Shown piece by piece: positions 47,260 to 60,332 of a stretch of 64,000 nt of DNA. A program made the position numbers and the translations under genes. Each line of letters begins with the position of its first letter. Position 1 is the first letter of the stretch. The stretch is from Apostichopus japonicus (Eukaryota; Echinodermata; Holothuroidea; Aspidochirotida; Stichopodidae), in assembly GCF_037975245.1 (NCBI RefSeq), contig NC_092564.1:20935984-20999983 (forward strand), in the 5' to 3' direction. The notes under the pieces are model-generated. The model was not told where the DNA came from. It saw only the letters and a list, made by a program, of their open reading frames with translations, and searched no databases.

Positions 47260-50200
47260 CCGTTGAATATATGTTCGGTTTCCTTCAGATCATGCAAACT
47301 CTACACGAATTGCTTTAACTCCATTTAATAATAGGATATGACAGACTGATAACTAGTACGAGTACTACATCATGAGTATAGGATTGACACTAGAATTGCC
47401 CTTGGCGTGAGTACGATTACTCATGGTTCTGGAGAGGAACATTAATGTCACTTGGGAGAGAGGGTCTTCCATTTCTGTTGGCTATTTTGATTTGTGATCA
47501 TCTAGTATATACTGCTAGAAATTGAACATAAGTAGATGAGTTCTCAAAATATGCTCCCAAGGTTTTTTTTATTCTTGTCTTTTTTGGGGTAAGTTTTTTC
47601 CATGTGGGACTACTTCAAGGCACTTTGTGTAGTCTTTAATGAATAAGTGTATCATACCACTTATATTAAGTAATTGGATCAGCTGTTTCATAGCTGTCCT
47701 AATGAAAAGATAAGAAAAGTAGATTGAAATTATAAATACTTGTAAATTTGACATAAAGCCCAACAATTCAGTGCAAAAGTATGACTATCAGCCAGCATTT
47801 TGTGTGGGAAGCATTATTCCAACACTTTTGGGTTCCTTGGATACTCCTGGTTGAGTTTTTGGTATCTTACATGTACAGTAGTATCAATTGGTAAGTTGAT
47901 TTTTAAAGCTATCAAGATATCGCCATGGAGCTTGTGACATGTCCTTGGCAATGGAATTGTGTACACTCTCTTGTTTTGTCTTGAATTAACCAATCTGCTA
48001 TTATGCAAAGAGAAAGTAAAAAAGAAAAAAAAAAAAACAACATTTGTGATGTCAAACTTGTGTGGACTTTTAGCCCAAAGAGTAATATGATTCTTAGTGC
48101 ATGCATGCTTGTGGCTGACTTACAGCTTGTTTGTAAGCTCTCTTCACTTATGGATTCCCAGATGCTTTGCTGTGTGTAGTAAACAGAAAGCTTTATGTGT
48201 GTGGAAGAGAGAAACTCATATGTTTAAGCAATTGGTATCTTGTTGAGACAGACAATTAACCTTTAGGGGCACATGTGTAGGCTTGACAGTTCACTGCCTT
48301 AGTGTATATCCCAGTTAAGAATTGACCTAGATTTTGTTGTGTAACTTAGATGAGAAGGCAATGGCCTCTATAAGTGGGTCAAGGTAGATGCAGACATGTG
48401 CAGCAAGTATTGGTGATTTGTCCTCAGGGTTTGCAAGAGAGAGAGAGAGAGATGCTAAGATAAATCCAAGAGGAGGGAAAATAATGGAGGCCTAAGATAC
48501 GGTTACCATGGCAATAGTGGGTAATGCTTTTATCACTACATAAGAACAAGTTTTATGTTCCCAATGGGAAATAGCAAAGCCAGGCTGAATCCATTTCTTG
48601 TTTTCCAAGAGAAGGAAGAGTTATCTTTCTTAAAGAGTTCTTTTAATTCCTCTATGTGGCAGCAGTAAATGGACTGAGTAGCAGGATTAAATGGAACAAC
48701 ACACACTAACTCTCTATCTCTCTCTGGTATGGAAAACGGTTTTGTAGCTGCAAACTGCGAGATTTAAACAGTTTTTAGATCTGACGAGGCATAGTTGCAA
48801 GGCATCTTTGGGGAAGTTGACGGCTCCTTTCTTTTCATGTAAACTAATGAGGTATCTGTTTCAAATACTGGAGAATTGAGACTACGTATTCCTCTAGAAG
48901 AGTTTATAACTTGTGCCAACAACCTTTATGCAACAAACGTAGAAAAATGTGGTTCCTGTTGTCATCAAGTATATTTGATATGCGGAGAGAAATTATGATG
49001 CAACAAAGTCGTTTTAATATTTAAAGTATAATTTACAAAAGTCACAAATTTGGGTGATTATATTGGTTTGGCAGATTGCGTGGATTAGTTCAGAAATTTG
49101 TTGCAATGACAGAAGCAGTCCATATTTTGTGAGAAAATGTCATCCATGGCTTAAATTAAGAAGCAAAAAACGTAAGATGGCTTTACTATAAAGACTCCAG
49201 AGTTTATGTTTGAGTGAGTGATTGGTTCAAATGCCTGCTGAGGTGATGTTCTTATACTGTGATATATTGACATCAATTCTACGTGAGAACAATCTTGTAA
49301 GGACTTTTAAGAGCATCACTATAAGCACTGTCATATCGGAATGATACTTATGTCACCCTTTGATGGGGCAATTTGCAATCAAAATGACATTTACGTTCAA
49401 AATGTGACAAATCGTCTCTCAGAAAATGGTCAGCTGAGGATGACAAGATCTCATTGTGTACAGTTACTACTTCAACGTTTGAGAGTTATAAATTTGATAT
49501 GGTAAAGGAAAACAACCTGCCACTCTATTAATGAAAAAGAAGAAGTGCAGCTTGGAATATAGACTAGATATAAAGCAATACTACACATCCCCAGTCTGAT
49601 TAGATACTGTACCAAAGTGAGATGTACCATGAATGGGCTATATCGCTTTAACCATAAAACCAGAATATGAAAATAAACATCGTTCATAATACAAACATAC
49701 ATAAACATAATACAAATATACATAAATATACTTTGTTCATATACGTTGTACATAAAAATTGTTCAAATACTAACATATGCCGCAAAATTTTCACTTTACC
49801 CAAAATAGTTGGACCTTTATATAAGTTTTACAGTTCTTGGCCTCTATATTTCTGTTAAGGTATATATGTAAATAATAAAAATGGCTTAAAGGGATTGTGC
49901 ATCCTGCATGGGGAATAATTAAAATAAGGACTTTATGCCTCACATGATGTGTATACACTGTAGTACAAGATTGTCAATTATCAATGGTTTTGAAAAGTCA
50001 CACAATGTTGCTCAGATGAGAAGGCTTGGGGAGTTGCTCGACTCCTACTCAGAGTCACGACTCTTGCTCAGGAGTCAAGTAACGACTCATGCTTCTTTGT
50101 GGACACGACTCACAATTTTTCGATAGAATATTTTTGCATCATAATGTGCAGAAAACCAACTATTTTGCATTACAACTGTTCTAAGATCAAGCCCATCTTT

Positions 50201-51094
50201 GACACACAGTCTTAAATCTTTGACAAAGTTTGACATAGACACAATCACCCATATGCAGCCTGTCCTTTGAGTGAGAATCAGAATTTGTTTTTGTAAAATA
50301 TGATGTATCTAACTTGGGACAGCAATCATCTTACAAAGCTCCTAAGATTTGGCACGAGTACAATCCGTGTCATGTAGAATGCCCTCAATGATGAAAATTC
50401 TGCCTCAAGTCATCCATTAATTTTTACAGTTCAAATCCTTTTACATTCTATCTTGCCAAAATTTCAGCATCTCTCTACTTGTTTTGTTTTCTGTTGTTTA
50501 CTTTATAGAACATGCTCCTAGGTTTAATAAAATCATTCCTGTGATCTTTTGTTGAGTAGTAACAAGTAAAATGTACTGGAAAATAATTCATACAACCATG
50601 TTTCGATTACAAAACTGCTTTTCAAATGCAACTGCAACAGAAATGAGACGTGTTTTCTCTATTTTTTTCTTGCTTTGATGTTTACTAAAATCAATATTCC
50701 AATGTTTGTAATTAGAGCACCTCTCTTAACACTTTAACTGTTAGCTGTCAAGCATATCCTAATTTATGCTTACTGTACATCATGCATGCTCTAATAATTG
50801 TCATTGGAAAATGGCAGTAATTGCTGTAATTGTTGCAGTCAATATGTGAGGGTCCTTAAATAAAGTGTCAACTAGAGAGAAAGAGTAAAAAATAGATAAA
50901 ATAAACTATAGAAAACCCCAGAAAGAGTAAGAATGAGAATTAAAAAACTGTTCAGTCATACTATGAATTCTGGAAAGTAGAAGTGGAAGGAAGCCTAATA
51001 AAATGATCTTCATTGCCAAGTCAGGTAATAGTGAGTCACATTACAGGTATATTTGAATTATTGATTAGTAGTATAGTGTTTGTCGCTGAGATAC
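47260..51094. other. non-coding, no gene recognised
   Basis: AT-rich sequence with an A-run near 48019-48036, (GA)n near 48436-48451 and a short GACTC/GAGTC cluster at 50040-50111. TTAAAGGGATTGTGCATCC near 49886 looks like the left end of a TTAA-type element, but no matching right end was found. Confidence 0.4.
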
Positions 51095-51280
51095 GGAGGG
51101 GAATGGGAAGAGTAGGAAGGGAAGGGGGAGAGTAGGAGGGAAAGGGGGGGAGTAGGAGGGGAAGGGAGAGTAGGAGTGGAATGGGTAAGTAGGAGGGGAA
51201 GGGGTGAGTAGGAGGGGAAAGGGGAGAGTAGGAGGGGAAAGGGGGAGAGTAGAAGGGGAAGGGGTGAGTAGGAGGGGATT
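51095..51280. repeat. purine-rich minisatellite (GGAGGGGAAGGGG type)
   Basis: About nine imperfect copies of a ~20-bp unit like GAGTAGGAGGGGAAGGGG. The strand is almost all A and G with regular TA interruptions. It could form quadruplex or triplex DNA. Confidence 0.93.
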
Positions 51281-52839
51281 GAAGTTTATTTTTCTTTAAA
51301 CTGACCTTTACACTAACTTTTATCCTTTGCTTCTTTATTTTGCAATTTAATTTATTGAGTATTTTTTGAAAATATCATTACTAAGTATTAGAAGATGCTA
51401 TTCAGGTTTTTTTCCCTCAAATGCTGCCAAGTTAGTGATTAATTAGCATTAATAAAATTATTTCACATAGTCACCAACACATCTTTGGGATGAGCCTGGC
51501 GGGTCAGGGGCCAAGAAATGTCTCAATGATGTTCAGTGGTATTGAAATTGCTTCCATTCCAGTGTGAAAATATTTTCCTTTATTATCATTAGAGGGAGGT
51601 GACGCATGGCTCTCCAGCTCTCTGCCATCTCCTATCCATCTGAGCGTTAATGAAAATAATTAAAATGCTAACACATTTTCTTTGATATGTGTATATACTG
51701 CACACAACATCTGTCACTTGAAATCTGCAAACTGCTTCTTTGAATGTAATAGTAGCATGCCAGCTATTTGACACTTGCAAGTAGGACAAATAGATTCTAT
51801 AACACTAGGTGAAGAACCCCATCTTAATATATTTCTTCTAAAGCATAGATTTAGTTTATTTTGCCAGCTAAACCCTTCAAAGATATGGATGACAGTTGTT
51901 GCATGGTCAGCTGTGATTGTTACAGATGTCGATAAATTAAATATGAATTCGGGGCTTCACTAAATTGGAATCTTTATAGTTGTGTCCTCAACTGGATATA
52001 TAATTTGTTCGTTGTCTAAGAAACGAAAACAAAACACACTTCCAATTCATGTTCCCACATTGAAATCAATTAAGTGTTGCCAGATACATTTGAGAAACTG
52101 CACCAAATTTTGGAGATTAAATTTTTGCACGCTATCAGGATGTTGTTCCAACCTACATGATCATTGCCAAAAGTTTACATTTCTTTCAAAACTGATCTAC
52201 TTTTTAACCACCACCAGAATGTTTCTATTGAATGTTTGACCAAGAATTAAGTCAGAGGATTATAACATTTGATGAATTCAGATGAAGGGCTCATGTAAGT
52301 CATATGAATGGTATGGGTAATAACAAATACAGGATGCATTAATTTCAACATGATGAATGTATCTTTCATGATTCTATTCAGATCTGTCTGCATGGGAAGA
52401 CAGATCTAGGACAAGTTATTCAAAGTGACTAATACCATGTATCATCAGTATGTTTTTCTTCTCTGTATCTCATGTGAGGTCATTGCAATGTGCAGGAGCA
52501 TTGCACTATTTCATACTGTCTTATTTTGCACAAGACCAACGTGTGTACTTTGAAGAACTCCCGGAACATACGGTCAAACAGACTTTATGCTTTAGAGAAT
52601 GACAGATTGCCCTTGGAGGTATCATACTGTGTAAATTTCCCTTATTATGAACAAGTATGCTGATTACTTTCGAGGGCAGATGAGGAGGTAGCTTGTAAGG
52701 ACTATGAAGACATTTAGATATCCAGAAAGGAAAGGGAGAGTGGGCTACTATTCATTGATGACTGTACGATAGAGCTGTCCTAAAGTACATCTGCTTTCAA
52801 GGAAACTATTTCTGTTTGTGACTGATAGTGTGTGTATGT
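51281..52839. other. non-coding, nothing recognised
   Basis: AT-rich spacer. Open frames at 51775-51963 and 51982-52239 have no recognised motif and no paired splice signals. Confidence 0.4.
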
Positions 52840-54015
52840 ATGTGATACTTGCTTGTTAAACACCATAACTCACAAAGTTCATGGTGGATTAACTTCCTAT
52901 TTGGTATGTGGATCCATCTTATTGAGTACAAGAACCCTATTCTTTTCTGTGAAAATCAGTGGTCATTTGAGGTCAAAGTCTAAAAACTTTGTAAACACGG
53001 TAACTCAAAAAGTACATCTGTGTTGAACTTCATACATGGTTTTGTAAATTCAGCTTGTTGAGTACAAAGAAGCATTTTGAAATTGGTGGAGGTCAAAGAT
53101 CAAATGCGGTCAATGTAAGTCAAAGTCTGTTAAACCTTGTAAACATGATAACTCAAAACGTACATATTTGTGGAACTTCATACTTGGTATGTAGAACCAA
53201 CTTAGTAAGTGCAAGAACCCTATTGAATTTGGTAGAGGTCAAAGGTCACATATATGAAGTCAATGTGTGTCAAAGTATGTAATCCTTACAAACATTTTAA
53301 CTCTAAGCTACAATTGATCTTTGAGTTCTACCATGCTATGATTTTCTTTTGGTGAACATAGTCAATTTCAGTTGAGTTTAGTGAGCTGGCCCAATATAAA
53401 TTGATCCCAAGTGATCTTTAAGATTACATATATATGTAGTCATCCAGGAAATGAAATTTGCTTCAAATAGTGATGCTTTAAACACACTCAAGTGGCCCTT
53501 ATCAGTTTGCACACTCTGCTCTTCAAGGGGCCAACAGATTATCTCAAATGGTCTCAAAACTGGCCTTATTCTTTGTGATTTATATTTGGCTTTGGCAGTA
53601 AGTTGTGAAAATATTTCAAAGTGTAAACAATTTCATGTAACTCTCATTCATTAATAACAGTTATTACAGCAATGGTTGGTCACAGAGCTGATGTGCTAGC
53701 TCAAATTGGTCAAAGAAAATGTCCATTGCTCATACATCCATGTGTGTATATTTCACCTAGGAAGACTGTTCTTTCTGGATATTGAAACATTTTTGAATAA
53801 AATTATACTGTAAATCCTTACCAGTGATTTAATTGGGTGATACCCACAAGTGAGTGTTACACATAAGAGATGGACTTCTCTGATCTTTTCTGTTTCTCAC
53901 TTAATTCTTGGACAAATTTAACTCACTTGCTCTACATTAGTCATATATGTGGAAATTTATTATGATTATATGGCAAGGAATCACAAAGCCAACTGGATTT
54001 CTGGTTCACTATACC
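52840..54015 (+). repeat. dispersed repeat family R, copy 2
   Basis: Homologous along its length to the copy at 28700-30290 but without the MITE. Its left part contains three tandem units of about 130-140 bp (anchors GTGGATCCATCTTATTGAG at 52909, AAATTCAGCTTGTTGAG near 53046, TAGAACCAACTTAGTAAG near 53181). Each unit includes a TGTAAACA...ACTCAAAA segment and a GAGGTCAAAG-type half-site pair. The right part is unique within the copy. No protein is encoded. Confidence 0.82.
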
Positions 54016-54383
54016 TATCACTTTGCAGAAAAAAATATGTAACAAAAGCCACACTGGGAATATAAATGATAAACCATTTATGGGTGGGACTGAGGCCAAT
54101 ATGGTGGTACCATGTGTGAAATATGACACTGTGTACAGTATGTACTCATACTATACTATGATGAGATACTGTAATGCAACTGTCACACCCTCCATTGATT
54201 AAATGTTTACCCAAATGGTGATGGCACACACTGCCATACGTTCTAAGTCATTGGAATTTTCTGAGCAATAACATAATATATAATATGTGGTTATAATTAC
54301 TTGGAATGGAGTGAGAGTTCTGAGGACGTGGGGGAGGGGAGGGGGGGGATGGGTTGGGAAGGACATGTAATAGAAAGAGGGAG

Positions 54384-54712
54384 TGCCCTGAGTTCTTCTT
54401 GAGAGAGAATTGTTGCCCTTGGGTTCTCCTTGAGAGAGAATTGTTGCCCTGAGCTCTCCTTGAGAGAGAAATGCTGCCCTAAGTTCTTATTGCCCTTAGT
54501 TGTTCATTTCAGTGTAATGCCCTCAGTTGTTAATGAGAATGAAACACTGCATCAAACACCTCAGTTATTCATGTAAGTGAAATACTTCCCCCAATTATTC
54601 ATAAGAGTGAAAAACAGCCCATAGTTGTTCATGAGAGTAAAATGTTGGCCATATTCATGAGAGTGATATGTTGTCCTCAATTGCTGATGAGAGTGAAATG
54701 CTGCCCTCTATT
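54384..54712. repeat. decayed ~30-35-bp minisatellite
   Basis: About ten degenerate units. The first few read TTCTCCTTGAGAGAGAATTG then TTGCCCTGAG. Later ones drift to TTGTTCATGAGAGTGAAATG then CTGCCCTCA. The gradient from one variant to the other shows directional decay. A TA microsatellite follows at 54733-54752. Confidence 0.85.
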
Positions 54713-54732
54713 TTTTATATATTTTTTCAATA

Positions 54733-54752
54733 TATATATATATATATATATA
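54733..54752. repeat. TA microsatellite
   Basis: Uninterrupted (AT)n run immediately beyond the decayed minisatellite. Confidence 0.95.
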
Positions 54753-55990
54753 TTTACTTGGAGACCTACAGAGGGAGACTATAAACTAAAACTTATATGA
54801 TGGACATGTAACATGTCATGTTGTGTTATATCTTCAGTGTCTCTAAGTTAGATATAACATTCTTTTTGTGTTAGATTCCTGATTCCATCCAAGAATTCAG
54901 AGCAGCTAAAGCACAGTCTAGTTTAAGCTATTACTGCTCAAAAAAACTTAGCAGATTTTTTTTTCTTGATAATTTTTTTTGTTTATGGGGGGGGGGGTGG
55001 AGAGGGGAGGGGTTGAGCAGTGACTGACAATTGAACTCTGTATCATAGTTTAGCACTAACTTTGGAAGCAAGCTGCGATCTTCTTTAATTGGTCATTTCT
55101 CCTTTTGTGGGAAATTTAGTCTAGTCTCTGTTAACTTAAAAAGCAACAAGGCACCATTTAGTTACGATAACATGCTTGTTGTTTTACCGTTGCACTCCCA
55201 CCACTGGCAGGAGGCCCCTGCAGTTATCAAACTAGCGACGTCCTGCTGAGGTGAGGGGAACTTGATCCAGAACCAGTCAGCCTCAACATGACCTACTCAC
55301 GCAAATTTGAAAATGATCCAGCTCTGAGAGAGCAGGGATGTTGTGTTTTGGATAAAGGAGTACAGAGAAGGTTTGGAATTCAATCTCTGATACGAACCTC
55401 ACCACTGGTTGGAGGGAGGGAAACACAGTCTTCCGTTTGTCGACTTGCATTGTCTCTCTCTGATTTAGAAATGTGACGAGAATGTTCCCCTAGTCTTGAT
55501 AGGAAACAGTGACCTCTGAAAAATTTTCATCTGGTTAGGAGGAATTAGCATTTGTTTGTCATGTGACACCTCTTGTGGCATTGCGAGAACACCTTACAGC
55601 AGAGTGCCCCATGTTGCCAATACTTGGAGGCGGTTTTAATGACTTCAAATTAGGTCTTTGAGGGAAAGGTCAAAAGAGTTTAGTTCTCGCCAAGAGGCGG
55701 GGAAAGAAAAAAGAAAAAGAAAAAAGATACACTTTTTTTAAAGAATAAAGTGGTAGGTACTTGAATCATGGTCAATAAACCAGTAGTAATAGCCTATATA
55801 ATTATAGAGGGGTATTAACATCTGAATAAAAACACCTGTTTCATTGAAAAAAGTGGTGGTTATCTGGATGACATTGATGTAATCTCCTGATACACATCAA
55901 AAATTTGACTGTTTATGAATATATTTACAATTTTAAACTTAACAGCCATGACATTTTAACTGATGCTATTGTTGCGAGGTACCTGTATGT
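54753..55990. other. non-coding, nothing recognised
   Basis: Contains a G-rich tract at 54987-55010 and a GC-higher patch near 55190-55480 with a 62-codon frame (55288-55476). No splice pair or known motif is seen. Confidence 0.4.
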
Positions 55991-55997
55991 TTAAAAA

Positions 55998-56050
55998 AAT
56001 ACATACATACATACATACATACACACACTCACATACACACACAAAAAGCA
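55998..56050. repeat. (ACAT)n/(AC)n microsatellite
   Basis: About six ACAT units grading into ACAC, then an A-rich stretch. Confidence 0.95.
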
Positions 56051-56125
56051 AGGGGCCAAGGCCAGTTCATCTTTTTGGAAAGAGAGGAGAAAAGTCCTAT
56101 AAACTAATTTGATTATCCATAAATT

Positions 56126-56188
56126 CACTCATGAAAACCTACTTACCACTCATGAAAACCCACTTACCACTTGTGAAAACCCACTAAC
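56126..56188. repeat. 21-bp minisatellite, three units
   Basis: Three near-identical copies of CACTCATGAAAACCCACTTAC, written as CACTCATGAAA then ACCCACTTAC. The last unit is CTTGTG in place of CTCATG. Confidence 0.9.
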
Positions 56189-57782
56189 CCCAATTGCACG
56201 CATGTCTCCCTTTCTAAAGTCTCCAGCTTCTTTTGTTTCTGCAATGTTGCAGAGTTTGTGGCCGTAACATACATAACAATTGAGAAGTTAGAAATTTAAG
56301 AGTTTTAGGCCAAGTGCGTTTTTTCCTCAATGCTTTGATAGATAAATACGTGACAAAAAACGTTCCTCATCTTCTTTCAATGTTTTTTTTTATCTTTAGC
56401 CAATTACCATCCTCAGCTATGGCCTCAACTTGAAACACCTCTCTGCCCTCTCATCGTTACATATTATGAACAAGTTTTCTGTGTTTTTAGACCAAGTTTG
56501 TCTGTTGAAGTCGTTCAGAGAAATCCCACTAAATCTTGAGAGTGTATTCGCTATGAAGGATCAATTGCTCCTTCATGGTAACCGAGCACTACTGCTTTTG
56601 TAGGTCTTCATTTGACTTAATATTATGAGGCCCCAGATTTTTGGGCCAGATGACTGAAAATTTAGGTAGATTGTTGAGAATGAGGATCAAGGAAAGGTAA
56701 AAACCAGAAAGGACAACAACATTTGATTCACTCACAGCAATTTGGGAATAGATACGGCGCGGGGGAAAAAAAAAATCTCACTTTCATTCAACAAGATATA
56801 CAGAGACAAATCAAACCAGGACAAAGAAACAAAATTGCGGTTGTAGTTCCTATGCAAATATATAAACTTCTTCTCTTTGAAAGAATGTTATTGTGGGAAC
56901 AAGGTTTAAGTTTATGCCAGGCAGATGAAGTTGGACATGTTGAGTTATTTGAAAAGAATCAGCATTCCTTGGAAGAGTTCAATTGGGTTTTGTTAAAGTT
57001 AAGAGTACATTAATTTGAAAAATTGCAAAAAACAATGGGTCTCAATGTTTACAAGACACAACAGCTGTGTGTACAGTATGTGCATATGTGACACATCTGT
57101 GCGTTATATGTGTGTATTACACACCCTGCGTTTATGTGCATGTTTGCATAAACATATATGTATATGTATTTAAGGCCCTCTCTCTAACCTGCCTCCATTA
57201 TATTTATTCATCAACTTTTCATTGTTATGTTTAGCACTGTATCCAATCTATACTCCCTTTTAATACTGAAATACTGACCTCTTTATTGCTGTTGATGTTC
57301 ATAGTAAATAAAACTGTGGTGAATGAGGATATAACTTATCTATGCTTCCTGCCAAACTACATGGAGGCCTATATTTAGTAATTAAGTCAGATTGTACACA
57401 GTACCTCACCATCTTTATATGAACAGTCATACGTAACATGCATAAGATACCCAAAAAACGAAAGAAAGAAATGAGATATTAAAATAAGTAGGCTATGACA
57501 CTGATTCAATCCTTGCTTACAGTATATGCAGTGTGGAGACAATAGTGGGGGAAACATGATGTCAATTGTGTTTTTTTACACATACATTACAACATAATTA
57601 TAATATCTGTCTACAATAAATGATATGATTGAACTTCCCAATATATATTAGTTGCTATCAAAGGTAATATGAACCTACATTTTAAATATTTATAACTTTT
57701 GTATGTTCAACATTTCTTGGGATAGTTTCTCCTTCTAAACATATATCTAGGTCACTCAGTGATGAAAAGATAAAAACTAACT
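56189..57782. other. non-coding, nothing recognised
   Basis: AT-rich spacer. A 96-codon frame at 56723-57013 begins with a non-ATG codon, is Gln/Leu-rich, and has no recognisable domain or splice context. Confidence 0.4.
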
Positions 57783-59401
57783 ATAGGCTGCAATTAGACT
57801 ACATGGCCTGCCGATTATAAGTAAGAGTTGCATATATATAGGCTGCAATTAGACTACATTGCTTGCTGGTTATAAGTAAGAGTTGCATATGTATAGGCTG
57901 CAAGTAGACTACATGGCTTGCCGATTATAAGTAAGAGTTGCATATATATAGGCTGCAATTAGACTACATTGCTTGCTGGTTATAAGTAAGAGTTGCATAT
58001 GTATAGGCTGCAAGTAGACTACATGGCTTGCCGATTATAAGTAAGAGTTGCATATATATAGGCTGCAAGTAGACTACATGGCTTGCTGGTTATAAGTAAG
58101 AGTTGCATGTGTAGGCTGCAAGTAGACTGTAGACATGACTTGCCGATTATAAGTAAGAGTTGCATATATATAGGCTGCAAGTAGACTACATGGCTTGCTG
58201 GTTATAAGTAAGAGATGCATAGGCTGCAAGTAGACTACATTGCTTGCTGGTTATAAGTAAGAGATGCATAGGCTGCAATTAGACTACATTGCTTGCTGGT
58301 TATAAGTAAGACATGCATATGTAGGCTGCAAGTAGACTACATGGCTTGCCGATTATAAGTAAGAGTTGCATATATATAGGCTGCAAGTAGACTACATTGC
58401 TTGCTGGTTATAAGTAAGAGTTGCATATATTTAGGCTGCAAGTAGACTACATGGCTTGCTGGTTATAAGTAAGAGATGCATAGGCTGCAATTAGACTACA
58501 TTGCTTGCTGGTTATAAGTAAGAGATGCATATGTAGGCTGCAAGTAGACTACATGGCTTGCCGATTATAAGTAAGAGTTGCATATATATAGGCTGCAAGT
58601 AGACTACATGGCTTGCTGGTTATAAGTAAGAGATGCATATATATAGGCTGCAATTAGACTACATTGCTTGCTGGTTATAAGTAAGAGATGCATATGTAGG
58701 CTGCAAGTAGACTACATGGCTTGCCGATTATAAGTAAGAGTTGCATATATATAGGCTGCAAGTAGACTACATGAATTGCTGGTTATAAGTAAGAGTTGCA
58801 TATGTAGGCTGCAAGTAGACTGTAGACATGGCTTGCCGATTATAAGTAAGAGTTGCATATATATAGGCTGCAAGTAGACTACATTGCTTGCTGGTTATAA
58901 GTAAGAGTTGCATATATTTAGGCTGCAAGTAGACTACATGGCTTGCTGGTTATAAGTAAGAGATGCATAGGCTGCAATTAGACTACATTGCTTGCTGGTT
59001 ATAAGTAAGAGATGCATATGTAGGCTGCAAGTAGACTACATGGCTTGCCGATTATAAGTAAGAGTTGCATATATATAGGCTGCAAGTAGACTACATGGCT
59101 TGCTGGTTATAAGTAAGAGATGCATATATATAGGCTGCAATTAGACTACATTGCTTGCTGGTTATAAGTAAGAGATGCATATGTAGGCTGCGCAAGTAGA
59201 CTACATGGCTTGCCGATTATAAGTAAGAGTTGCATATATATAGGCTGCAAGTAGACTACATGAATTGCTGGTTATAAGTAAGAGATGCATATGTAGGCTG
59301 CAAGTAGACTACATGGCTTGCTGGTTATAAGTAAGAGATGCATATATATAGGCTGCACGTAGAGTACATGGCTTGCTGGTTATAAGAGTTTCATATATTT
59401 A
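57783..59401. repeat. ~55-bp minisatellite, about 29 units, with higher-order repeats
   Basis: Units contain TAGGCTGCAAGTAGACTACA, then TGGCTTGCCGATTATAAGTA, then AGAGTTGCATATATA. Two main variants alternate: CCGATTATAAGTAAGAGTTG and CTGGTTATAAGTAAGAGATG. Distinctive junctions recur about 487 bp apart (TTTAGGCTG at 58430 and 58917, and the flanking variant order), so a block of about nine units has been duplicated. Deletions of TATATA or ATGT between units give unit lengths from about 45 to 61 bp. No coding capacity. Confidence 0.97.
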
Positions 59402-60332
59402 GCTTGATCTACAAAATTGTCACCCTTTATAGGTGGCAGAGAATGTTGTACTAGTGGGCGATATCGGACATGTTTGTGTAAAATAGCTTTCAGTTAAACC
59501 TCCAATGATTGGTTGCATTGTGTTTGTCAGTGAATGTCTGGTCAGACTTTTATGATTCTTAATTATGCCATATACTGTATTGTAAGTAGAGGACGGGGTT
59601 TTCCCCATTGTTTACTCTAAGGTTGCTGTTTCTCTCTTTCGCTCTATACCAGGGTGATGCTAGAAAAAAATAAAGAAGCTGGCAATATACAAATGTGTGA
59701 AGATTATGCGGGTGGCGCTATACACAATGTGGGAATATTGAATCACCAAAATTGTATAGTTTGCATAAATATTTCAGAGTCATTAAGTAATGATTAGCTA
59801 ACAAAAATCTGTGTACACATCCAGGAGGGATAGTAGTTAGATTATCAGCAAGGAGGTATTAATGCCAGAATATCAGTTCCAGCATAGACCCTGGTAGGCT
59901 GGTACACAAACCTGATGTCACAACTATGGCTGTATGTTAAAATTGTAAACCAGACAGAATATTGACCTGTTGATAGTCTTTATGATGATATACATACATA
60001 CAGACAATTTTAGTTTGTGATGGAAGTATATGAACAGATATGAGTTCAGGTTTCTCTCTCCCCTGCCATGCTCTGTCCTGCCTCAAGCTCCTTGCTATAA
60101 TTCGGCTGCAGTTACATCTGTGATTGAAAGCTCTCTACAAAATGATTGATGCCTTACCTCTAATAAGATGCAAAGAGTAGTATGTAATGAAATTATAACG
60201 ATGTTGTTCCCAGATTCGTGTTTGTGTGTGCTTGTGCGTATGCGTGTGTGTGTGGGATGTCTGGATTTTAAGACATTTTCTTAATGCATATCAGCTAGAG
60301 ATTCAACAATCCTGACAGGTTTTTCTTTTTAG
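59402..60332. other. non-coding, nothing recognised
   Basis: AT-rich spacer with a GT-rich stretch near 60224-60252. Confidence 0.4.

Noticed and set aside
49886-49910. TTAAAGGGATTGTGCATCC as the left end of another TTAA element
   Set aside because: No matching inverted end was found downstream. A similar lone TTAAAGGGACAG at 14577 and CCCTTTAA at 24427 were left unassigned for the same reason.
55370-55400. tRNA B-box-like GGTTCGTATC on the minus strand, possible SINE
   Set aside because: No A-box at the required distance and no tail or repeated copies in the window.
56723-57013. 96-codon plus-strand frame
   Set aside because: Non-ATG start, AT-rich, no splice context, no known motif. Considered a chance frame.
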